Shown here: positions 48,578 to 57,735 of the stretch, in pieces
How the letters are laid out: each line of letters begins with the position of its first letter
Numbering within the stretch: position 1 is the first letter of the stretch
From: Roseiarcus sp963781895
GTDB lineage: Bacteria; Pseudomonadota; Alphaproteobacteria; Rhizobiales; Beijerinckiaceae
NCBI GenBank assembly: GCA_963781895.1
Contig: CAWAIM010000038.1
Span: forward strand, 71,770 to 135,769
DNA: 64,000 nucleotides
Direction: 5' to 3'
Notes under the pieces: generated by a model
What the model was told of the DNA's origin: nothing
Seen by the model: the letters and a program-made list of their open reading frames with translations, nothing else
The model's database searches: none
Program-made: the position numbers and the translations under genes

Positions 48578-51328
48578 ATGGGCGCTGCGGCGGACGCCAG
48601 TACAGCCAGCGAAACCCCGCCCTGGCACGCGATCTCCGCCGGCGAGGCGGTCGAGCGGCTCGGCGCCAATCGCGAACAGGGCCTCGATGCGGCCGAGGCC
48701 TCGGCCCGGCTGCAGAAATATGGGCCGAACCGGCTGCCGGCAGGCAAGAAGCGGGGCCCGTTCATTCGGTTCCTCGCCCAGTTCAACAATATTCTCGTCT
48801 ACGTCCTTCTCGGCGCCGGATTCACCAAGCTGATGCTGAATCTATGGGTCGACGCGGCGATCATCTTCGCCGTGGTCGTTCTCAACGGGCTGTTGGGGTT
48901 CATCCAGGAGGGCAGGGCCGAGAAGGCGCTGGATTCGATCCGCAACATGCTGTCCGCCGAGGCCCGCACGGTGCGCGGCGGCGAGACGCGCATGCTTCCC
49001 GCCGAACAGCTCGTTCCCGGGGACGTCGTGCTCCTCGAATCGGGCGACAAGATTCCGGCCGACCTGCGGCTGGTCGAGGCGAAAAACCTGCGCACCGAAG
49101 AGGCGGCGCTGACGGGCGAGTCGGTGCCGGCGGAGAAGACCATAGAGCCGGTCGCCGACAACGCGACGGTCGGCGACCGGGAGTGCATGGCGTTCTCCGG
49201 CACGATGGTCGTCTCCGGCCGGGCGACCGGCGTCGTCGTCGCGACCGGAAGCGAGACCGAACTCGGCCGCATCAACCAGCTGCTCGCCGACGTCAGCCCG
49301 CTCGAAACCCCGCTTCTGCGCCAGATCAAGAAATTCGGCTATGCGATCACCGCGGTCATCGGGGTGATCAGCGTCCTGATCTTCGCCTACGGGCATTGGA
49401 TCGCGCGCATGGACTTCGTCGAGCTGTTCCAGGCGGTGGTCGGCATCGCGGTGTCGCTGATCCCGGAAGGTCTGCCGGCGCTGATCACGATCACGCTCGC
49501 CATCGGCGTGCAGCGCATGGCCCAGCGCAACGCCATCATCCGCCGCTTGCCCGCGGTCGAGACGCTGGGCTCGGTGTCGCGCATCTGCTCGGACAAGACG
49601 GGCACGCTGACGCTGATGGAAATGATGGTGACCTCCGCCGTCACCGCCGAGTCCGCTTATGAAATTTCCGGTGACGGCTACGCGCCCGAGGGCGAGGTCA
49701 AGAAGGACGGAAAGCCCGCCGGCGAGGCGCCGGTCCTCGCGCTGATGGGGCGGGTCTCGGTGCTGTGCAACGATGCGGAGCTGTTCCAGGAGGAGGGCGC
49801 GTGGAAGGTGGAGGGCGATCCGACCGAGGGCGCGCTCTATCCGTTCGCGACCAAGCTCGGCATGGACCGTCAGGCCGAGCAGGCGGCGTCTCCGCGCATC
49901 GACGCCATTCCGTTCGAATCCGAGCACAAATTCATGGCGACGCTCCACCGGTCGGCGGACGGCAAGGAGATGCTGCTCGTCAAGGGCGCGCCCGAAGTGA
50001 TCCTCGAGCACTGCGACCGCCAGCAGATCGCCGGCGGCCGGCCGGCGCCGCTCGACCGCGAGCGTTTCATGACCGAGTCGGACAGGCTCGCCGCCCAGGG
50101 CGAACGGGTGCTGGCGCTGGCGTGGCTCGAGAAGCCGGACGTGAAGGCTGGCAGCCTCGGTCCGGCCGACCTGCCCAAGACCCTCGTGCTGCTCGGCCTG
50201 GTCGGCCTGCTCGATCCGCCGCGCAAGGAGGCGATCGAGGCGGTGAAGGAATGCCACGGCGGCGGCATCCGGGTGACCATGATCACCGGCGATCACAAGA
50301 TCACCGCCGCGGCGATCGCCAAGATGCTCGGCATCGGCGACGGCAAGACCGCGATCACCGGCGCGGAGATCGAGGACATGGACACCGCCACGCTGCAGGA
50401 GCGCGTGCGCGACGTCGACGTGTTCGCCCGCGCGAGCCCCGAGCACAAGCTGCGGCTGGTCAAGGCGATCCAGGCGAACGGACAGATCGTGGCGATGACG
50501 GGCGACGGCGTCAACGACGCGCCCTCGCTCAAGAAGGCCGATATCGGCGTCGCGATGGGCATCAAGGGCACCGAGGTGACCAAGGAGGCCGCGGGGATGA
50601 TCCTGGCCGACGACAATTTCGCCTCGATCACCGCGGCGGTGAAGGAAGGGCGGACGGTCTACAACAATATCGAGAAGGCCATGCTGTTCCTGCTGCCGAC
50701 CAATGTCGCGCAGGCGCTGGTGATCGCGGTGGCGATCTTCTTCGGCTTCACCATGCCGATCACCGCCCCGCAGGTTCTCTGGGTCAACATGGTCACCTCC
50801 GTCGCGCTCGGTCTGGTGATCTGCTTCGAGCCGCATGAGGTCGACGTGATGCAGCGGCCGCCGCGCGCGGTCGACCGGCCGATCGTGACCGGCTTCGGCG
50901 TCTGGCGCATCATCTTCATCGGCTTCGCGCTGCTCGCCTACACGCTGCTCGCGTTCTTCAAGATGAAGTCCTATGCCGCGTCGGACGCGCTCGCGCGCAC
51001 GGTCGCGGTCAACGCCATCACCATCGGCCAGGTCTTCTACCTGCTGAACAGCCGCTACCTCATCGATTCGTCGCTCTCGCTCAAGGCGCATATGGGCAAC
51101 AAATATCTGCCCTACGGCATCGTCGCGGTGGCGATCCTGCAATTGCTGTTCACGTATACGCCGCCGTTCCAGGCGATGTTCGGCAACGAATCGATCCCGC
51201 TCTGGGTCTGGCCCTGGCTGCTCCTGGGCGGCCTCGTCTTCTTCCTCGTGGTGGAGGCGGAGAAGTTCGTCATCCGCTCGTCGGAGACGCTGCGCACGGC
51301 GGTGACCGCGGTCGAGGCGGGGACGTGA
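48578..51328 (+). CDS. P2-like cation-transporting P-type ATPase
   Basis: A 916-residue inner-membrane ion pump, intact, with a GGAGG-type ribosome-binding site. Motifs in order: actuator TGES (about 179), helix-4 IPEGLP (295-300), phosphorylation site CSDKTGTLT (Asp339), nucleotide-binding domain, hinge TGDGVNDAPSLKKADIGVAM (about 640), and helices 5-6 with LLPTNVAQALVIAVAIFFG and LWVNMVTSVALGLVICFEPH. The N-terminal cation_ATPase_N domain is present. The helix-4 Glu matches calcium pumps, but helix 5 lacks their Glu and helix 6 reads NMVTS rather than NLVTD, so the ion is uncertain; Na+, K+ or Mg2+ are possible. The gene is monocistronic by spacing. Confidence 0.9.
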   Translation: MGAAADASTASETPPWHAISAGEAVERLGANREQGLDAAEASARLQKYGPNRLPAGKKRGPFIRFLAQFNNILVYVLLGAGFTKLMLNLWVDAAIIFAVVVLNGLLGFIQEGRAEKALDSIRNMLSAEARTVRGGETRMLPAEQLVPGDVVLLESGDKIPADLRLVEAKNLRTEEAALTGESVPAEKTIEPVADNATVGDRECMAFSGTMVVSGRATGVVVATGSETELGRINQLLADVSPLETPLLRQIKKFGYAITAVIGVISVLIFAYGHWIARMDFVELFQAVVGIAVSLIPEGLPALITITLAIGVQRMAQRNAIIRRLPAVETLGSVSRICSDKTGTLTLMEMMVTSAVTAESAYEISGDGYAPEGEVKKDGKPAGEAPVLALMGRVSVLCNDAELFQEEGAWKVEGDPTEGALYPFATKLGMDRQAEQAASPRIDAIPFESEHKFMATLHRSADGKEMLLVKGAPEVILEHCDRQQIAGGRPAPLDRERFMTESDRLAAQGERVLALAWLEKPDVKAGSLGPADLPKTLVLLGLVGLLDPPRKEAIEAVKECHGGGIRVTMITGDHKITAAAIAKMLGIGDGKTAITGAEIEDMDTATLQERVRDVDVFARASPEHKLRLVKAIQANGQIVAMTGDGVNDAPSLKKADIGVAMGIKGTEVTKEAAGMILADDNFASITAAVKEGRTVYNNIEKAMLFLLPTNVAQALVIAVAIFFGFTMPITAPQVLWVNMVTSVALGLVICFEPHEVDVMQRPPRAVDRPIVTGFGVWRIIFIGFALLAYTLLAFFKMKSYAASDALARTVAVNAITIGQVFYLLNSRYLIDSSLSLKAHMGNKYLPYGIVAVAILQLLFTYTPPFQAMFGNESIPLWVWPWLLLGGLVFFLVVEAEKFVIRSSETLRTAVTAVEAGT

Positions 51329-51580
51329 TCGAGGACGGCGCGCGGCGCCGCTGACCGACGGCGGCGACGGGCGGCCGGACGCGCCGCGGACGCTTTGCCG
51401 GACGGCGGCGGCGACTGGTCGGGCCGCCCGGCGCAAGTCCCGTGACGCGAATAGCACAGCGCAAGGGAAATTGGGCCCGCGCCGTCATTTCGATTTCAAT
51501 CCAGAGGGCCCTCCCGTAAGAAGGCCAATGGGCAAGGATTGGGCTCGCCGCATGTCGGCGAGGGGCGCGCGGGGGCGGAT

Positions 51581-52777
51581 GTGAGTTGCGTGGTCGCGCG
51601 AGCAATCGCTGTCCGTTCGGCGCGCTCAGGATTCTCGGGGCGATCCTTTTCAATTTTGGCCGTATCGCTGCTCGCCGCGACTTTGGTCGCCTGCGCCTCT
51701 CGACCGGAGAACGGCTTTCTGAGCCCGGTGGCCGTGAGCTCTCCGGGGGCGGTCGACCACACCCTGCTTGTCGCGACGACCCGCGAGCGGGATCAGCGTC
51801 CGGGCACGCTTTTCAATGGCGACAGGGCGAGCGCGGTCGACTACGCCGAGATCACGGTCTCGATCCCGCCGACGCATAAGCAAGGCGAAATCGAATGGGC
51901 GACAACGCCGCCCGGCGATCCCAATGCCGATTTCGTCGTGCGCGACGAACAATACCTCGACGGCGACAAGGGGTTCATTCGAGCGCTCAACGCCCAGCTC
52001 GCCGCGCGGCCGCCGGGACGCCGCAATGTTCTCCTGTTCATTCACGGCTTCAATACGATGTTCGCCGAGGGGCTGTATCGGCTGGCCCAGATCGCCCACG
52101 ACGCGAAGGCGCCGGCCGTCCCCGTGCTGTTCACCTGGGCGTCGCGCGGAAAACCCGCCGCCTATGTCTATGACCTGAACAGCGCCACCGCGGCGCGCGA
52201 CGAACTCGAGCACACGCTCCGACTCTTGCTGGCCAGCAACGCCGACCAGGTCAACGTGCTCGCCCACTCGATGGGCAACTGGGTCACGGTCGAGGCGTTT
52301 CGGCAGATCAAGATCTCCGGGAATCTCGATCACACGAACAAGCTGGGGTATGTATTTCTTGCCGCGCCGGATATCGACATCGACGTGTTCAAGTCGCAGA
52401 TGCGCCGCTTCGGCAAGCCGCGCAGGCCGTTCTATATCGTGCTTTCCAAGGACGATCGAGCGCTATGGCTTTCCCGAACCATCGCTGGCGGCGTCACCCG
52501 AGTGGGCGACAACCCCGACGTGGCGGAGCTGGCGGCGCTGGGCGCCACGGTGATCGACTTGACCGACGTCAAGGCCACCGATGCGTCCAACCACGACAAA
52601 TTCGATCAGCTTGCCGCCGTCGCGCCTCAGCTGCGCGACGTTCTCGCACAAGGGATCGCGGCAAATCCCCGCGCGACCGGGTTGAGCGAAACGGCCGCGG
52701 GAGGCGGCCTCGCCGGGGTCGTTTCGTTGCCGCTCACGCTGCTCGGCGCGCCCGTCAGGATCATCGCCAATCAATAG
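51581..52777 (+). CDS. Alpha/beta-hydrolase lipoprotein (DUF900 type)
   Basis: The start is taken as GTG 51581, with a G-rich site upstream; a TTG at 51539 is an alternative. A lipoprotein signal follows (FSILAVSLLAATLVAC, lipobox LVAC), so the protein is membrane-anchored in the periplasm. The hydrolase domain shows VLLFIHGFNTMFAEGLYRLA (oxyanion region) and the nucleophile elbow NVLAHSMGNWVTVEAFRQI. LVATTRERDQRPG near the N-terminus and VFLAAPDIDIDVF are typical of DUF900 proteins. A Asp/His pair is expected in the last third (KATDASNHDKFDQL). The natural substrate is unknown; esters or acyl chains are likely. Confidence 0.8.
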   Translation: MSCVVARAIAVRSARSGFSGRSFSILAVSLLAATLVACASRPENGFLSPVAVSSPGAVDHTLLVATTRERDQRPGTLFNGDRASAVDYAEITVSIPPTHKQGEIEWATTPPGDPNADFVVRDEQYLDGDKGFIRALNAQLAARPPGRRNVLLFIHGFNTMFAEGLYRLAQIAHDAKAPAVPVLFTWASRGKPAAYVYDLNSATAARDELEHTLRLLLASNADQVNVLAHSMGNWVTVEAFRQIKISGNLDHTNKLGYVFLAAPDIDIDVFKSQMRRFGKPRRPFYIVLSKDDRALWLSRTIAGGVTRVGDNPDVAELAALGATVIDLTDVKATDASNHDKFDQLAAVAPQLRDVLAQGIAANPRATGLSETAAGGGLAGVVSLPLTLLGAPVRIIANQ

Positions 52778-52851
52778 TCGCGGCGATCCGAGGTTCGGAT
52801 GAAACGCTGCGTGAGGCGTCGGGCTTGCGGCTGACGAACGGCCGATGCGAC

Positions 52852-53055
52852 TTAGCGGCAAATGCGCCTTCCGTCGACGATACGGCAATGCGGCGCGACC
52901 ACGGCGGCGCCCACCGGTCTCGGCGCCGCCACGACAGCGCGCGCGGGCGGACGACGGACACAGCCGGCGTGATAGGCGCCTGCGGCGCAATAGACTACCG
53001 CATTGGCCTCGGTGATGGAGAATGCGAATATCAGCGCAACAATGGCGTATCTCAT
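52852..53055 (-). CDS. Small secreted Cys-containing protein (67 aa)
   Basis: A short secreted protein of a kind common in Rhizobiales. The start at 53055 has GGAG upstream; a longer frame starts nine codons earlier. The signal peptide MRYAIVALIFAFSITEANA is followed by VVYCAAGAYHAGCVRRPP, an Ala/Val/Pro/Arg-rich linker and the C-terminal CRIVDGRRICR. The two cysteine pairs and the Pro-rich middle are shared by homologues I remember as hypothetical proteins. Function unknown, presumably periplasmic or extracellular. Confidence 0.65.
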   Translation of the reverse strand: MRYAIVALIFAFSITEANAVVYCAAGAYHAGCVRRPPARAVVAAPRPVGAAVVAPHCRIVDGRRICR

Positions 53056-53599
53056 TTCAGGACTCTCCGCGGAAAAGGTCACAGCCGGCCATGCTAATCC
53101 GAATTGTCGTCCCTTGATAGGCCTGTCGCGTTCACGACGATCTTTGGTTTGGCGCTTGTAGCGTTATCGATCGACCTGGTTCAAACTGGGTCGGATCGAG
53201 GAGCGATTCGATGACGTCTGAGGATTGTTCGGCTGTGGCTGTCGGCGATGTCCTTGCTGAGCGTAGGCCAGCGCGCGGAGGCGATGGCCGCTCTTGAAAA
53301 GGCAGGCGTGACTGCGGGCGAAGCGGAGGCCTCTGCGAAGACGGCTGGCAGACGTAGCCGCCGGGAGGCACACGCTGGGAAACGACCGGCGCCGAGCGTG
53401 GCGACGCGTCAGGGTTGCTCGCAAAGCGCGGGCCGCGTGACCGTTCGGCCCCGGCGCCGGTATTCGGACGGGCTGCTACGGGACAAGCTGCAACGGCGCG
53501 GCCGGCGGGTTCAACGCTCAGCGACGGAAACCCCGACGCGCTTCTGCTCGAGCAAGGACAGGGCGCGATCACGCCCAGGCGATGAACGACTGCGGCCAT

Positions 53600-54314
53600 C
53601 GCCGTGAACAATTCAGCGGAATCGGGCGCTGTCTAAAGGGTCTGGCGATCGACGATTCGCCGGCGGCTCGCTGTTCGCCGCGAATTTCAATTCTGGCGAT
53701 GGTAGAGATGTACAACAGCAGTTTCGGCCTGGTGAAGTCGTTCACGGATCCGACGCTGCCCGCCGGCTACGCGCCGTTCGACGTCAAGGTCTTCGACGGC
53801 GCGCTCTATGTCACTTTCGCCTCGCAGGACGCGCAGAAGCACGACGATGCGGCCGGCCCCGGCACACGGCTTCGTCGACGTGTTCGACCTGAGCGGCGGC
53901 TCGATGAAGCGCCTGATCTCCCAGGGAGAGCTGAATTCGCCGTGGGGCCTGCAGATCGCTCCGTCGAGTTTCGGGTCGTTCGCTGGGGACCTGCTGGTCG
54001 GGAATTTCGGCGACGGGACGATCGACGCCTATAACAAGGACACAGGCGCGTTCATTGACGTGTTGCGACGGGACCGACGGCAATCCGCTCTCCATCACGC
54101 GACCTTTGGGGCCTCACGGTCGGCAGCGGCTTCGGCGGACGGGGGAGACGTCAACTCCGTCTTCTTTACCGCTGGCCTCGAAGACGAAGGGCACGGCCTG
54201 TTCGGAAGCTTGACCGCGGTCCCCGAGCCGTCGACATGGGCGATGACGCTCATAGGGTTCGCGGTTCTCGCATATTCGGCCTATCGGCGCGGCGCGCGGC
54301 TTCAGGTCGGATGA
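53600..54314 (+). pseudogene. TIGR03118-like PEP-CTERM protein remnant
   Basis: Fragments of a secreted beta-propeller-like protein with a PEP-CTERM sorting tail run through changing frames. In order: KGLAIDDS, GSLFAANFNSG, VEMYNSSFGLVKSFTDPTLP, FDGALYVTFASQDAQKHDDA, HGFVDVFDLSGGSMKRLIS, SPWGLQIAPSSFGSFAGDLL, DLWGLTVGSGFGG and DVNSVFFTAGLEDEGHGLFG. The tail is VPEPSTWAMTLIGFAVLAYS followed by AYRR, which fits the exosortase signal. Frame breaks lie near 53695, 53865, 54065 and 54140, and the N-terminal half is missing or unreadable before about 53600. No exosortase gene is in the window. It is not functional as sequenced. Confidence 0.75.
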
Positions 54315-54882
54315 GCACATCAAGCGCAAGCGCCATCCGGGTTACCTGCATCGCCAGCCCGTCCCCGACGCCGAGGCGCCGCGGCCGAGGAGCGGCTGTT
54401 GGCGACCTTGGCGATCCAAGAGGACGCCGCCACGGCTTGGTCGGCCAGAAACGCAATGGCGTCCGGCGTCCGGCAGCCGAGCGCCCGCGCCGGCGACAGC
54501 TGGTCGCGACGGCAAACCGCGCCGCCACTTCAATCACAAATCTGATCAACAAATTCTTCTCTAAAACAGAAATCCGTGCTATTGTTTGTTTTCGGCGAGT
54601 CCCGCCGGAACGGCCGGACGACCGAGCCGCGAACGCTCGAAGAGGGTTCGGCGATCGGGCGCGAGGCGATGAGATCTTGGGCGAGAATCGGCCGAAAACG
54701 GCCGCTCGCCTCGAACGGCGGGGTCGGCCCGAAATGGCGCCGCAAGCCTTTGAAACGATTGGATTCGCGGCCCAAAATGGCAGGTTCCGCCATCCGCGAG
54801 CCAGGTCATGCGACGAAAGGTTGGAACCCCAAACTCAGTGGGCGCCACGCCGAATTGGTCGAGCGGCCCGCTTGAGGACCGC
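54315..54882. other. Non-coding stretch, no supported gene
   Basis: Frames on both strands look like compositional shadows. An A/T-rich segment near 54535-54600 departs from the background. The region separates the PEP-CTERM remnant from the convergent end of the Na/Pi cotransporter gene. Confidence 0.35.
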
Positions 54883-56574
54883 CTATTCGCCGCGGCCGGC
54901 AAGATGCGCGGCGGAGCGCCAGGCGTGATGGGCGAGCGCATCGAGACGCCGCACCGTATCGACGCGCAGGATCGCCTGGTCCGCGGTCAGGGCGCCGGTC
55001 GCGGCGGCGCTCAGCGTCGCGCTGCGATGGGCGCTCCGCAGCTCGCCGAGCGACTTTGCGCATTGCTCCAGCCGGGCGAGCGCCGCCAGCGCTTCGGGCG
55101 TTTCCAGCGATGTGATCGGGGCGGCGTGGTCGCTGAGCGCCGACTCTTCGGCGACCTCCCGCGCGACCGAGGCGGCGTTTCGCATCGCCTCGGCGCATAG
55201 AAGCGCGGCCTTCGCGTCCTCGGGTCCGACCGTGGCCCCCGGCGCGATTTCAGGCTGCTCGCCCGCCGTTTCAGCCAGCCGCGACGCGTGGTCGAGCGCG
55301 TGCAATGTGCTCGTAAGTCGACGATGCTCGTCCTCCGTCTCGGGCGGAGCGCTTATGTCCGAGAGGAATTCCTGCGCCTTGCGCAGGGCGTCGGCAGCTT
55401 CGGTCGCGGACCCGGCGCTGTTCGCCGGCGCGGCCGCGCCGGTCCCGCCTGCGGCCGCAAGCGACGCGTCGACGGCCGCGCACGCCAACTCGATCGCGCC
55501 GGCGACGGTCCGCCGCACCGCCTCCACCGCCACGACCGGGGCGGCGAGAGCCGCGGGATCGAGGCCGCGGGTGAGCGGCGAGCCGCGATCGGGCAGGAGG
55601 CGCTCGACAAATCGCGTAAACCAGCCGATGACGGGCATCAGCACCAGAACGCCAATGACGTTATACGCCGTGTGGTAGGCCGCCAGCAGCGTCACGCCGT
55701 CGACCGCGCTCTCGGCGCGGACGAGGAAGGGAATGGTGAAGGGAAACAGCGCCAACGCGATCAGGGCGGCGATCAGCTTGAACAAGACATACGCCAGCGC
55801 CAATCTCTTGGCGGTGGCGCTCGCGCCGATGGCGGCCATCGCGGAGCTGGTCGCCGTTCCGATGTTCTGTCCGATGATCAGCGCGCAGCCTTGGTCCAGT
55901 CCAACCGCGCCGGCGTAGTAGGCCGACAGCGTCACGGCGATCGCCGCCGTCGACGACTGCATCACCGCGGTCATCACCAGCCCGACCACGACCAGCGTCA
56001 GCAAGCCGAACAAGCCCGACATCCAGCCGACTCCGGGCGCTCCCAGGACCGCCGGCAGGTCCGACGGATGCAGCCGCTCGGCCAGCCCGCCCATGCCCTG
56101 CTGCAGAGTCGTCAGTCCGAACAGCACGAGCGCGAAGCCGGCCAGCGCGGCGCCCCCCGCCGATATGCGTCCCCGGCCTAGCAGCTTGATCAACGCCCCG
56201 ACGAAGATCATCGGCAGCGCGTAAGAGGACAACGAGACGCGGACGCCGATCAGCGCCACGAGCCAGCCTGTGCCCGTGGTGCCGACGTTCGCGCCGAAGA
56301 CGAGGCCCAACCCCTGGGGGAAGGTGAGCAGGCCCGCGCTGACCAGACCAATCGTCGTCATGGTCGTCGCGCTCGACGATTGCACCAGGAGCGTGACGAT
56401 GGCGCCCCAGAAGGCGCCGGACAGGGGGGTCGCCGCGGCCTTGCTCAGCACCGTGCGCAGCGATGAACCCGCGAGCGCCTTGAGCCCCTCGGTCATGACG
56501 GTCATGCCGAGCAAGAACAGGCCCACGCCACCAAGGATCGAGATCGTCGTCGACATGATCGCGCTCGCCTTCAA
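54883..56574 (-). CDS. Na/phosphate cotransporter family protein with PhoU-like tail
   Basis: A 563-residue inner-membrane protein. Two inverted Na_Pi_cotrans repeats carry the hallmark QSS motifs: VTLLVQSSSATTMTTIGLVS and MTAVMQSSTAAIAVTLSAYY, with LVFGANVGTTGTGWLVALIG and ALIIGQNIGTATSSAMAAIG after them. The last 200 residues are helical and charged, like the PhoU-type domain of NptA-like bacterial transporters. It imports or exports phosphate with sodium. The start could be ATG 56574 or ATG 56556 (MSTTISILGGVGLF). It lies 114 bp downstream of the PPK2 gene on the same strand, which fits a joint role in phosphate balance. Confidence 0.88.
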   Translation of the reverse strand: MKASAIMSTTISILGGVGLFLLGMTVMTEGLKALAGSSLRTVLSKAAATPLSGAFWGAIVTLLVQSSSATTMTTIGLVSAGLLTFPQGLGLVFGANVGTTGTGWLVALIGVRVSLSSYALPMIFVGALIKLLGRGRISAGGAALAGFALVLFGLTTLQQGMGGLAERLHPSDLPAVLGAPGVGWMSGLFGLLTLVVVGLVMTAVMQSSTAAIAVTLSAYYAGAVGLDQGCALIIGQNIGTATSSAMAAIGASATAKRLALAYVLFKLIAALIALALFPFTIPFLVRAESAVDGVTLLAAYHTAYNVIGVLVLMPVIGWFTRFVERLLPDRGSPLTRGLDPAALAAPVVAVEAVRRTVAGAIELACAAVDASLAAAGGTGAAAPANSAGSATEAADALRKAQEFLSDISAPPETEDEHRRLTSTLHALDHASRLAETAGEQPEIAPGATVGPEDAKAALLCAEAMRNAASVAREVAEESALSDHAAPITSLETPEALAALARLEQCAKSLGELRSAHRSATLSAAATGALTADQAILRVDTVRRLDALAHHAWRSAAHLAGRGE

Positions 56575-56688
56575 GGTGCATCGAGTCTCAGGCTATCGGA
56601 TGTAGCACGGCCGCCGCGGCGAAACAGCCCGAACCGGGTCGACGCCAGACTGAACGCCGATCATCGGCGCGGGGATCGACCGGCCTCG

Positions 56689-57591
56689 TCAGCTCTCGCC
56701 GGCAAGTTCCGCGCGCGCGGCCGCCAACTCCTTCTTTTTCTCCGCGCCAACCTTCGGGTATGAGAGGTCCAGCCCCTCCACCGCCTCGACGATCGCCGCG
56801 GCGACAACGAGCCGGGTGAACCACTTGTTGTCGGCCGGCACCACGTACCACGGCGCATGCTCGGACGCCGTCGCCCGGATAGCCTCCTGGAACGCGTGCA
56901 TGTAGTCGCCCCAGAACTTGCGCTCATGCACGTCAGCGGCCGAGAACTTCCAGTTCTTCTCCGGCCTGTCGAGGCGCTCCATGAAACGCTTCTTCTGCTC
57001 CTTGCGCGAGACGTGCAGGAAGAACTTGAGGATGATGGTCCCCTGCCGGTTGAGATAGTCTTCCAAATGCGCGATGTCGGAAAGCCGTTCGTCCCAGATG
57101 CGCTTGCCGACCAGCGGCGGGGGCAGCTGTTGCCGCTGCAGGATCTCCTGATGGACCCGAACCACGAGGACCTCTTCATAGTAGGACCGGTTGAAGATGC
57201 CGATTCGCCCCCGCTCGGGGAGGCGCTTGGAGTAGCGCCACATGAAGTCGTGGTCGAGGTCTTCCGACGAGGGTTGCTTGAACGAAGAGACTTGGCACCC
57301 TTGCGGATTGACGCCCGACATGACGTGCTTGATCGTGCTGTCCTTGCCCGCCGCGTCCATGGCCTGGAACACGAGCAGCAACGACCAGCGATTCTGGGCG
57401 TAGAGCATGTCCTGCTCCAGCGCGAGCCACTCGGTGCCGCGTTGCAGGAGCTCGGCCGCCTCGCCTTTGTCCAACTTCAAACCACGGGTGTCGCCAGGAT
57501 CGAAGTCCTTCAGTCGAAAGCCCTTGCCTCTGACAATGCGGAACGGGTGGACGTACTTCTCGATGCGGTCAAGGATCTCTTGTCTCGGCAT
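56689..57591 (-). CDS. PPK2-family polyphosphate:nucleotide phosphotransferase
   Basis: A 300-residue polyphosphate kinase 2 family enzyme that moves phosphate between polyphosphate and nucleotides. Walker A is in LLVFQAMDAAGKDSTIKHVM, Walker B and the lid in RIGIFNRSYYEEVLVVRVH, and LDHDFMWRYSKRLPERG is the conserved segment between. The N-terminal FRLKDFDPGDTRGLK and the C-terminal PADNKWFTRLVVA match the PPK2-related subgroup that includes class III enzymes, which can phosphorylate both AMP and ADP. The gene is intact and cytoplasmic. It precedes the Na/Pi cotransporter gene on the same strand. Confidence 0.9.
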   Translation of the reverse strand: MPRQEILDRIEKYVHPFRIVRGKGFRLKDFDPGDTRGLKLDKGEAAELLQRGTEWLALEQDMLYAQNRWSLLLVFQAMDAAGKDSTIKHVMSGVNPQGCQVSSFKQPSSEDLDHDFMWRYSKRLPERGRIGIFNRSYYEEVLVVRVHQEILQRQQLPPPLVGKRIWDERLSDIAHLEDYLNRQGTIILKFFLHVSRKEQKKRFMERLDRPEKNWKFSAADVHERKFWGDYMHAFQEAIRATASEHAPWYVVPADNKWFTRLVVAAAIVEAVEGLDLSYPKVGAEKKKELAAARAELAGES

Positions 57592-57735
57592 AGCGCAACC
57601 TCCCTTCGCCCGAGGCGCAGTCTAGCGCCGGAAACTCGAGGGCGCCCAGAAGTTTCGAGAGTGACCTTCAGCGAGCCGAAGGACTTTTCGACGCATTCGA
57701 TCCTGACCCCGGCCCCGCCGTCGTCTCCGGATGTC

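Noticed and set aside
48842..51457. Long minus-strand frame opposite the P-type ATPase
   Set aside because: The ATPase frame has every P-type motif; the opposite frame has none.
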